Source: Ophthalmolycus amberensis (Eukaryota > Chordata > Actinopteri > Perciformes > Zoarcidae). From it: a stretch of 64,000 nucleotides of DNA. The notes under the pieces were generated by a model, which saw only the letters and a program-made list of their open reading frames with translations, had not been told where the DNA came from and did not search any database. Shown one piece after another: positions 24,857-36,800 of this stretch (within the stretch, counting starts at the first letter, position 1; every line of letters begins with the position of its first letter). The position numbers and the translations under genes are program-made. The stretch lies in the NCBI GenBank assembly GCA_024529925.1, contig JAFEUB010000845.1, positions 415,501 through 479,500 on the forward strand, in the 5' to 3' direction.

Positions 24857-27800
24857 ATGCCTCCAGCGCCGGCTGGGCCTGTGGTGTACACCCCTCCTGA
24901 AGGTGGCTGGGGCTGGGCGGTGGTGCTGGGGGCCTTCATCTCCATCGGCTTCTCCTACGCCTTCCCCAAGTCCATCACTGTGTTCTTCAAAGAGATCGAG
25001 GTCATCTTTGATGCCACACCCAGTCAGGTGTCCTGGATCTCCTCCATCATGCTGGCTGTCATGTATGCTGGAGGTGAGTGATGTGTGTGTCTGTGTGTGT
25101 GTGTGTGTGTGTGTGTTGTGTTTGAAAGGGTTTTAGTTCCATAATAAAGAAAACTCTTTTCATTCCGATTATTCAATTTCTCTAGGTGAACATTGTTAGC
25201 AACATTAGAAGCTCTAAAGCAGGGGTCTCAAACTCCCGGCCCGCGGGCCAAATCCGGCCCGCCACGTCATTTTATGTGGCCCGCGAATCCGCCAGCAAAA
25301 AAAAAAAATTTTATTTTTATTTTTTATAGTTAGACTTGATAATAAAAATATCCCCATAGTCGAAATTATGAGATAGAAAGTCGAAGTTATGAGATAGAAC
25401 ATCATAACTATGATAGAAAGTCATAATTCTGAGATAGAAAGTCAAAATGATGAGATACTTAAACACACAGTCACAGAAGCAGCTTTTTGGCTGGTTACTG
25501 TACACTTGAAATGGAAATGTATTGTGAGTATATTGAAGACTACTTTAAACGTAGCTTTAAAACACATGAAATACTTCATGATTGTGCAAATGCACCCTTG
25601 AAAGGATTTTAAGCTTTGAACGAAGTTAATGTAATAACTTGTGTTTGATATTTGTCTTTGATATTTTCAATAATAGTTTGATCTTTGATAGAGTAATGTG
25701 GGTTTCTTAACTAACTTAATTAAATTAAAGGATTTAAGTTATAATAACAGAAATGTGCTTAAATATATTTTTACATTTATATAACTGCATGTACAATATT
25801 TTTACACTTGAATAAACAATAATCAAATGCAGAGACAGTTATTTACCAATATGTTAGGAGTAGTTACACATACACAGTCTTACATTTACAACCGGCCCTT
25901 TGAGGGCGACCGCGATGCTGATGTGGCCCAGAGTGAAAATGAGTTTGAGACCCCTGCTCTAAAGAGTTTCCAGTGGACGGACATAGTATAATGTTACAAT
26001 AATTATGTTATCGACTTCTTATCTTCCGATATATAGACATGATCTTGATCATTTTTGGTTACCTTGATGTTGCCCGTTGTGTTTACATGCGTGTATTTTG
26101 ACACAAAAATGTTGCCAACATTTTATGCCGGAATGAACAGCTGGGTTCACCCCACCATTATACGTTTGAGACAAACTTTAAGTTGACTTTGTTTGAGAAC
26201 AGTGGCAACGAAAAGTGGCAATCTAATAGCTGACATGTTGTTACTTTGCCCTTTGTGTTATCAGAGGTCCTGATTATGGTGGTGGATTGGCAGTATGTTG
26301 CCTCTTAAGGAATGAATAACTCTCCACCCCTATGCCAAATGTTTGATCTTTATTTAAGTGCATTTTTTGTGAACAAAACTCGAGTCCCTTTTTTTTTCTC
26401 CTCGCTGGTCGTGGCCTCGCTGGTCGTGTTTCTTAAGCCTGTTGCTCTTCTCGGGACTTGAGCGTGACGCTTTATCGTTCACTCTTCACTGAAGCAACAT
26501 AAAAACAAACACGCCCAGAGGTTGCGTTCGACTTTCCATCTGCGTACGCTTTCTCTCTCATTCAGTCACAGCTTGAATAACACTTACTGCTGAGGGGAGA
26601 GCGGGGGACAATGTGAGAAATGGATACTCTGGAGTGATTGCAAACAAGATATGAAAACAAGGCGCACTTTGTTTTCCGACTAAAGCTGCTGGAGATAAAC
26701 AAGACATTGAATTAATGACCAAATTCCTTTCTGTCACAGGGTTTACAGTATGCTGTAGGAGAAGGCATTAAAACTATACTAACATCTACAAAATACAAAA
26801 ATAGGGATTGCAATCAAAGGAGTTTAATTGAAAAACCCAAATGTGATCTTCATGATGGCGCTAGCGGTTGTGTTTTCTTTAACAAGCCAACACTCGGTCT
26901 GTTTTAATCACACTCTGGTGCGGTTCAACACCTGTTGTGACTGCAGTAATCGTACTCTGGTGCGTGGCCACGGTTTCCAAACGAACCCTCTTATGTTTCG
27001 CTTGCAGTGAGAACATAATCTGAACCAAACCAAAACGCAGTAGATTACAGGGCTGCATGCGCAGGTTGCACTTGTTGAAATGGACACAGGTTGACATGAG
27101 TGGGAGAGGACGGACTTCTGCAGAAATCTGAATGTTTGCTTGACATGTGGGCCGGAGAGAACAGACGGAATATGTTTAATAAAGTCCACAAAAATAGTGA
27201 CGTTCATGAAGTCATTAAAGGTGAACTGGAAGAGGTAGATCATTGCTCAACTCCTTCAGACAAGTCCCTCAGGAAAGTTACGGAAGGCGGTGTTAAGTTG
27301 CATTCAATTTCATTTTCTGTATAGTTTTTTACATAGTTTTACAACCAGTCGACTTTATCCGAGCATTGGCCTTGCACGGTTAAGGGCTCATTTAAACAGT
27401 AGATGGCGGGTCGAGTCATTTTCAACCCAAGAAATACCAATATAAGAATGCGTTACAGCTCAAAAAACATGTCTAAGTGTGCAGTACCTCTTTACTGGCT
27501 CTTTTATTTGCACTGCTGGAACAACAGCCTTTCCATTTACATGTTGAGGGAGGATTTAGGAAAGCAAAACTCTGCTCTAGTTTCAGATCAGGTTTCTCTC
27601 TTTCTGTCTCTTGACACAAAGCGAGTTCCGTCCTAATTCAAACCCACTCTCGCTCCTTCTCCCCCTAGTGTATCTGATAACCAGCACACCCTTAAAGCAA
27701 GACGCCGTCATCTGGTTTGCTCTCTCCGTCTCAGTTTATATCTAAAAATGGTCTCTGTTCCCTCCACTTACTCCTTCAGTCCTCTTCAGAGCTGCGTGCC

Positions 27801-30800
27801 AGCGCACAGTAGGTTTAGGAGAGGAAACTGCTGAGGGGGAAACCGAGGGGAGGAGTCAAGTTGCGTAACAGGAGCCAGATGTTGAAGTAGTTTCTTTTTG
27901 TCCCATTTTTTTCAATTTTCTTCTCCCCTGTTCCAAAAATCAGCCGGATCACCAGTTACTGACAGTCATGATGCTGACTTGTACTGTAGGAGTGAAGTCG
28001 TAGGGCGTGAATTACCATAACCACAATACTCAGTTACTTCATGAGGCAACACACACACAATAGTGTGAACCAGTTAAAGATGCACAGCATGCTCTGCATG
28101 AAGGAAGAGTGTGATTGTTTCACCTCTTTTGTTTATTAGTTTCAAGGCATGAAACACGCTGCAAAAAATACAGGCCTCATGGCTTTACGGGTGTGTTAGA
28201 ATTACAAACAAAAACATTGTTTTAATTTTCTTAATTCCTCAGTATTTTGTTTTAGATTATTGGCACTTTACGTTACTGGTCACAGCCTCAGTGTGTGTGC
28301 GACTTCTCTTATGATCTGTGGGATTTCTCTCTCTTGTATGGAGGGAAAAGAGCCGGTGCCTGAAGAGTGTGTTTGCGAGTGTGTGAATTTGTGCATGAGT
28401 GCACATCAGCTTGTTTTAATGCAATAAGTAGTGCTCAGGATTACAGGATATTGATATGATTCAGCATGAGAAGGAGAGTTGAGATTTAAGCCGATTTAGC
28501 AAAAGAATGAAAAAACACAATAAGTGAAATTATTGTCAAAGGTAATAATGAATTAATAAACCACTCAGTAGCCACTTCAAGGTACAGCTGTACAATCTAA
28601 TGCTATCCAGTACAACTGTGCTGCCATAAAGTCTACTTTATGATGCCATAGAGGTGTTATAATAAATAATAAAGCGCCATAACAGTTTCTTTATAGTAAT
28701 GTGTTGCATTTAACTGATGGGTTTGCTTCTCCTGTCCCTCTCCTGTTGTTGTTGTTGTTGTTGGAAGGACTGACTCAACACCAGCTGATGCTCTGCCTCT
28801 TCCTCTTCAGTTTGACACTAAATCTGAGCATCTGCTCTGTAACGACTGGCTGAATTGAATGAACAAAGACCAGATTGTAATACAAAATCAAATCTACGCA
28901 CTTTGCACAGTCAGAGGAAGCAAAAGCTAAAGTTGGACGGAGGAATAGCTCGTCACAGTTGGGTTCGCTCTCGACACATGGTGTTTTTTTTTTAATCATG
29001 TGTGGACGCTGTGTCAGAGTGAAGATGAGGACGGACCTCTTCTCTTCCTCCTCTGTGTTCTGTTCTCTCCCAGAGAGATGGAGGGAGGTGGATCGTTTAT
29101 ATAATATCACGGAGGACACTCCTCACTGCCCTCTTTGTGTGACTCCATACAGCAGCAAAGATTGTCACTACTCATTTGTCTATGTGTGCGTGAGCGTTGA
29201 GTGGACGCAGAGTCATTCCTGTCCTTGTACAGGTTCACTTGTGTCCGATGTGTGTTCTGGTGGAGCCTCTTTTATCTACTGCATGCCTGCAACATGGAAA
29301 CCCACCACCCCCGAACAAGGCAAGGCAAGGCAAGGCAAGGCAAGGCAAGTTTATTTGTATAGCACATTTCAACAACAAGGTAATTCAAAGTGCTTCACAT
29401 AAAACCATTAAAAGCATCAAAACACAAGGCAAAAGAAAAGGAGATTTCAAAAACAATTAAAAAACAGTGTAAGAAATAAAATGCAGAAATGCAGGAAATT
29501 GATGAATATATTAATTGAACGTGGTTCAATTAAAGGCAGCAGCAAACAGAAAGGTCTTCAATCTTGATTTAAATGAGCTGAGGGTCTCAGCAGACCTGCA
29601 GCTTTCTGGGACTTTGTTCCAGATATGTGGAGCAGAAAAACTGAACGCTGCTTCTCCATGTTTAGTTCTGACTCTGGGAACAGAAAGTAGACCGGTCCCA
29701 GACGACCTGAGGGGTCGGGATGGTTCATAAGGTAGCAGCAGATCGGAGATGTATTTTGGTCCCAAACCATTCAGTGCTTTGTAAACCAACAGCAGGATTT
29801 TAAAGTCAATTCTTTGTTGGACAGGAAGCCAGTGCAAAGACCTCAGAACTGGAGTGATGTGGTCCACCCTCCTGGTCTTAGTGAGGACTCGAGCTGCAGC
29901 GTTCTGAATCAGCTGCAGCTTTCTGACGGATTTTTTACAGAGACCTGTAAACACACCGTTACAGTAGTCCAGTCTGCTGAAGATAAATGCATGGACAAGT
30001 TTTTCCAAATCCTGTTGAGACATAAGTCCTCTAATCCTTGATATATTCTTCAGGTGATAGTAGGCTGATTTTGTAATTGTCTTGATATGGCTGTTCAGGT
30101 TGAGGTCTGAATCCATAACTACACCTAGATTTCTGGCTTGGTTTGTGGGTTTTAACATCAGTGACTGAAGCTGAGCGGTGATTTTCAATTGTTCGTCCTT
30201 GGTACCAAAAACAATTACTTCTGTTTTATCTTTGTTTAATTGAAGAAAATTCTGGCACATCCAGTTGTTGATTTGTTCAATGCAGTTACCCAGCCCTTGT
30301 ATGGGATTATAGTCCCCTGGTGACATAGTTATGTAGATTTGTGTGTCGTCTGCATAATTATGATAGCACACTTTGTTGTTTTCCATAATCTGAGCTAGTG
30401 GAAGCATGTAGATGTTGAACAGAGGGGGCCCCAGTATTGAACCTTGGGGAACACCACATGTCATTTTAGTCAGCTCTGATGTGTAATCAGCTACAGACAC
30501 AAAGTATTCTCGGCCCTTCAAGTAGGATTCAAACCAGTTAAGTACTGTGCCAGAGAGTCCCACCCAGATTTTTAGTCTTTCTAGGAGTATGGCATGGTCG
30601 ACCGTGTCGAATGCAGCACTGAGATCTAGTAACACTAAGACTGAACTTCTGCCATTGTCTATGTTTAAGTGGATGTCGTTGAAAACCTTAACAAGAGCAG
30701 TTTCAGTGCTGTGGTGCTGTCGAAAGCCTGACTGGAAAACATCAAAGCAGTTATTTACGGCCAAGAAGTCGGTCAGCTGTTGGAAAACCGCTTTTTCAAT

Positions 30801-33800
30801 TATTTTACTTAAAAATGGGAGGTTTGATATTGGCCTATCATTTTTCATCGTTGCGGAGTCTAAACTAGCTTTCTTTAGGAGTGGTTTAATAACTGCAGTT
30901 TTTAGGGCTTGTGGGAAGACACCTGAGAGAAGGGATGTGTTTACAATTTGTAAAAGATCAGTGGTCATGCAGTTTGAAATATTTTTGAAAAAGTGTGTTG
31001 GTAGAATATCCAAGCAGCAGGAGGATGACTTCAGATGTTGTATGATGTCTTCTAGGCTTCTACGGTCGATTGAATGAAATTGTGTCATGATATTTGAATG
31101 GATGTTATTCAGAGATCGGGACAACACATATCCTGTGGTTGATGTGGAGGCACTGACTGCTTGTCTAATTTTCTGAATTTTGTCAGTAAAAAAGGTGGCA
31201 AATTGATTGCATGCCCAGGTGGATTGGAGTTCAGCAGCTATCGACACTGGAGGGTTTGTTAGCCTGTCGACGGTAGCAAATAAGGCGCGTGTATTGTTCT
31301 TGTTTTTGGTTATGATGTCAGAGAAGAATGACTGCCTTGCATTTCTAAGTTCCAAATTATAATTGCGAAGTCTCTCTTTATAGATGTCACAGTGAACCTG
31401 GAGATTAGTTTTTCGCCACCTGCGCTCAGCTTTCCGACACTCTCGTTTCTCTATTTTGACCAGCATAGCATTTCTCCAAGGAGATCTTTGCTTACCCGAG
31501 ACAACCTTCACTTTAGTGGGTGCAATGGCATCAATAATATTTTTAACTTTAAAATTGAAGCCATCTACAAGCTCATTGACTGAGAGGCAAGAGAGGGCTG
31601 GTGTGGAGGAGAACTTCTGAATAAATAGTTCACTGGTGTTTTCAGAGATGTAACGCTTTGTCACAACCTTGGTTTGGACATTTGTGTGCAAGGAGATTGC
31701 ACTCTCAAAGAAAACACAGAAATGATCAGAGAGTGCAACATCAGTCACAGCAACCTTGGAAATGTTTACACCTTTGGTGATGATTAGGTCCAGAGTGTGC
31801 CCCCTGTTGTGGGTGGGTCCTGTCACATGCTGAGTCAGATCATAGTTATCAAGGACACCACATAGTTCTATAGACTCTCTGTCCTGGGGATTATCAACAT
31901 GGATATTAAAGTCACCAACAATAACAACACAGTCAAAATCAATACAGATTACAGACGGCAGTTCAGTAAACTCATCAAAGAAGGTTGCACAGTATTTAGG
32001 CGGTCTGTAAATGTTTAGGAATAAAGCTTGAGTGGAATTCAGAGCCACATATTCAAAAGAACTAAAATGACCAAAGGACACAGAGCCCACCAAGGTGGGC
32101 TCTGTGCCAGCTCGTCAGACCCTCGTTGACTGACACGGCACCAGAAACTAGAGCGGTGTTTAGCGAGTGCGTGAGTGAACGCTCGTGCTTCCAGAGCCGC
32201 CACCGTGGCCAGCTGCCAAGTTTCAAGGGCGACGGTCTGTGTGAAGGGCCCCCCCCCCCCCCCCTGCTGGTTGTGAGGTAATGGATGCCAGCCCAGAGCA
32301 GAAGGGTGGCGATGTTTGATTCAGACATCATTCATATTTTCCTTTGGTATTCGTCTCAGTGGCCGCTATCTTAGTTTTCCCATCTTCTGTCACACATAAT
32401 TAGTACTGCAGCTAACGATTGTTGTCATTGTGAGATGATCAGCTGCACATACTATGGAATGACAAATCAGTTCAAACCTGTTGAATCTGACCACTGAGTA
32501 GACCGCAGAAGGCCCGAAGACAAACGGACTAACTCGATATTTAGAGCCTAATTGCACCGTTGTGGTTCAACAATGATCGAGAGTCGGTCAGCTTGTCTGG
32601 ATTGGAAAACAACTTCTAAACCAACAATGCCATTCATGTTTTGTCGTAAAGCGAGCTGAGGTCTGTAAGCGCTCGTTGATTTTCACTACGGTTATGTTTC
32701 TTAAGCTCCAGTAAGATTTGTTTTGATGTAATCTTCCTGATTATTCTCTTCACAATAACGTGTAAAACAGCCAAAAATAAAATGTTTGGCATTTTTTCAA
32801 TAAAGTTGATAATCAAAATAGTCAGTCAATAGCGGTCTCGGCTCTGCACTATGATATTCAGTATTGATGCCAGAGGAATGTGAAGCAGTACAGTTGCGCA
32901 CAGAGCTGCTGAATAGATTCAGTCTGAGTTCATGTGAGGACCATTCAAGTGAGGCTGGCACGCAAGCGGAGCACGTGGACTGCCTCCACTCTCCCCTTCT
33001 CTTCTGTTCTCTCCCCTTCTCTTCCTCTTCTCTTCTTTCCTCCTCTTTCCTTCTGTTATTTCCTCCTCTTGTCCTTTTCTCTTAATGTCTCTTCTCTTCT
33101 CTCCCCTTCCTCTTCTGTCCTTCTTCTCCTTCTATCCTCTTTTCTTCTTTTATTTCCTCTTGTCCTCTTCCTTTTCTGTTCATGTCTTGTCTTTCCTTCT
33201 TCTCTCCTTCTTTTCTCCTTCTCTTCTTCTCCTTCTATCCTCTTCTTTTCTCTTCTCCTCTTTTCTTCTCTCCTTTCCTCTTCTTCTCCTCTTCTCTTGT
33301 CCTTACACTGGTTCCCTCTTAGTCTTTAAGGCACTGCATGGCTGCGGGACTATCTATGAACCAGGAAGGCTCCTTGGATCCTCCACGTCTTCTCTTAGAT
33401 GTTGCAGAACAAGTCTTTTGTGGAGCTGCTTTCAGTCGTTATTCTATCATCATTTTATAACTTTCTGACTTGTTTTTGGTTGATCACATTTTATTGGTGA
33501 TCAATATTATTTTATCATATTTGATCGTATAAACATTTTACTACTTTTAACATGACCTGCGTTTTATCAATCGCTTATAAAGCACTTTGAAGTGCATTTA
33601 ATTTGTTCAGAAGGTGCTTTATAAATAACGATGGATTGATTCTTCTTCTCTCCTCCTCTTCCTCTTCTCTTCTTCATCTTCTCTCATTGTATTTTCTCTC
33701 CTTTCCCCTTCTGTTCACTCTTCTTCTTCTCCTTTCTTCCTTCTCTACTTCCTTTTTTAGCTCCTCTATATGTTACCTCCCACTCTGACATGTGCCATAC

Positions 33801-36800
33801 CTTGCACTGCCTGGCTCCCTCCTCTTCACCCTTTCACCCTTCCCTCCTTTCCTCCCCTCTTCCTCCATGTAACATCCATGCAACCTGCTGCTGTTACACA
33901 ATCAAGTCATTGTCCCTCTTTGATTTCTACCACCATAGCACCACCTGTTGGTGAAAGGTTTAAATGGTGAGCTGATGCAATCACATTGTAACTGCTCCAG
34001 TACGTCTTTGTCACTACCTGCATAGATCATGTACGTGTGCATAGGGCTGCAAGGAACACTTATTTTCTTTATTGATTAATCTGCAGATTAATTGATGAAT
34101 TGTTACACTCTGCTTAGGCCGTCTTCAAAAGTCTTTTTGTCAAGTTCAAAAGATGTTAAATTTGTTCAGGACATGTAGAAAATCCTCCTGTTTTTGTCTC
34201 ATTCACTATAATGTATCAATGCTTTGTATGACATCACTTCTCCTTCTCATGCGTCTCTCCAGGTCCAATCAGCAGCATCCTTGTGAACAAATTTGGCAGT
34301 CGACCAATCATCTTCGTCGGAGGGGTTCTGGCCTCGTCGGGACTCGTCGCGGCCTCCTTCTGCAACACTGTGCAGCAGCTCTACTTCTTCATAGGAGTAG
34401 TGGGAGGTCAGTGTTTTACTCGCTTCAAACATGAACGGACCCTCTGAAGTTGAACCAGAGTAGAGTGTAGTTGTTCAAATCACTCTTTACTTACCGGAGG
34501 CTCTGGTAAGGCAAGGCAAGGCAAGTTTATTTGTATAGCACATTTCAACAACAAGGTAATTCAAAGTGCTTCACATGAAACCATTAAAAGCATAAAGGCA
34601 AAAGTAAAGGAGATTTAAAAAATACATTGAAACAATAATCGATGTCTCCCTGAGACATTACACTGCACGCAATCAACCATACACTGCCGCAATTCTGCAA
34701 TTACTCGCACACAAACCACGTCTGGAAAAGATCTCTGCCGATCTGCGTTTTATAGTGTACGCCTTGCACGAACTCGGTCCCGGAGGAAATGGCGATATAT
34801 TGTGCAGTCCTTTTAAAACCATTAAAAGCATCAAAACATAAGGCAAAAGAAAAGGAGATTTAACAGCAATTAAGAACAGTGTAAGAAATAAAATACAGTA
34901 GTAAAATGCAGAAATGCAGGAAATTGATTAATATATTAATTGAATGTGGTTCAATTAAAGGCAGCAGCAAACAGAAAAGTCTTCAATCTTGATTGAAATG
35001 AGCTGAGGGTCTCAGCAGACCTGCAGCTTTCTGGGACTTTGTTCCAGATATGTGGAGCAGAAAAACTGAACGCTGCTTCTCCATGTTTAGTTCTGACTCT
35101 GGGAACAGAAAGTAGACCGGTCCCAGACGACCTGAGGGGTCGGGATGGTTCATAAGGTAGCAGCAGATCAGAGATGTATTTTGGCCCTAAACCATTCAGT
35201 GCCTTGTAAACCAACAGCAGGATTTTAAAGTCAATTCTTTGTTGGACAGGAAGCCAGTGCAAAGACATCAGAACTGGGGTGATATGATCCACCCTCCTGG
35301 TCTTAGTGAGGACTCGAGCTGCAGCGTTCTGAATCAGCTGCAGCTTTCTGACAGACTTTTTACAGAGACCTGTAAACACACCGTTACAGTAGTCCAGTCT
35401 GCTGAAGATAAATGCATGGACAAGTTTTTCCAAATCCTGTTGAGACATAAGTCCTCTAATCCTTGATATATTCTTCAGGTGATAGTAGGCTGATTTTGTA
35501 ATTGTCTTGATATGGCTGTTCAGGTTGAGGTCTGAATCCATAACTACACCTAGATTTCTGGCTTGGTTTGTGGGTTTTAACATCAGTGATTGAAGCTGAG
35601 CGGTGATTTTCAATTGTTCGTCATTGGTACCAAAAACAATTACTTCTGTTTTATCTTTGTTTAATTGAAGAAAATTCTGGCACATCCAGTTGTTGAATTG
35701 TTCAATGCAGTTACCCAGCCCTTGTATGGGATTATTGTCCCCTGGTGACATAGTTATGTAGATTTGTGTGTCGTCTCCATAATTATGATAACACACTTTG
35801 TTGTTTTCCATAATCTGAGCTAGTGGAAGCATGTAGATGTTGAACAGAAGAGGCCCCAGTATTTAACCTTGGGGAACACCACATGTCATTTTAGTCAGCT
35901 CTGATGTGTAATCAGCTACAGACACAAAGTATTCTCGGTCCTTCAAGTAGGATTCAAACCAGTTAAGTGCTGTGCCAGAGAGTCCCACGCAGATGTTTAG
36001 TCTTTCTAGGAGTATGGCATGGTCGACCGTGTCGAATGCAGCACTGAGATGGTGTTTGTTTTAAGTTTGTCCATTTAAACTGAAACATAGCTTCACACTC
36101 TTTATTCAAGTGTTTTCATGGTGATATCTTCTAGCTTTATAGTCCATTGATCAGTATTGTGACTTCTCAATTCTCATATATTTAGAGACAGGATCATTTT
36201 CGTGAAATGTGATGCAACAACCATATATTGTACTTTTATGCGTTCTTCTGCTATTCTTTGCTTTAGTTCTCTTAATGATATTCCCCATATATCCATATCC
36301 ACATGTTGCATATAAATGGCACCCTTTTTGGTAAAAAAGACATCCATCTTCTCACTTCACCTGTATGTGGACGGCTGTTTTGTTTGCCGTCATCTTCTGC
36401 TCATGCCTCCTCTGTTTCCCCTCCCACCCTTCTCTCTCTCTCTCTCTCTGCAGGTTTGGGACTGGCGTTCAACTTGAATCCAGCCCTCACCATGATCGGT
36501 AAATACTTCGACAAGCGGCGTCCCATCGCCAACGGCATCGCGATGGCAGGCAGCCCCGTGTTCCTGTCCACCCTGGCTCCTCTCAACTCGTGGCTGTACG
36601 ATGCGTTTGGCTGGAGAGGCAGCTTCCTCATCCTGGGAGGACTTCTGCTCAACTGCTGCGTGGCCGGCGCCCTGATGCGCCCCCTCGCACCCACACCGCA
36701 GCCGCCCACACCCGACTCGGAGGCGGACGAGGTCAAGGCGGTGGTGGATTCGGTACAGCCGCAGCCTAAGAAGACGGTCCTGCAGACCATCAACTCCTTC

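Noticed and set aside
29815..30041. Nearly identical short plus-strand frames at 29.8 and 35.2 kb, taken at first as a duplicated gene
   Set aside because: Both are antisense to the same part of the two L2 copies; the similarity is that of the LINEs.
30547..31077. 176-codon plus-strand frame opposite the LINE
   Set aside because: It is the antisense shadow of the L2 reverse transcriptase gene; no independent coding signs.
32934..33468. Ser/Leu/Phe-rich open frames
   Set aside because: Product of the polypyrimidine tract; no domain or splice context.
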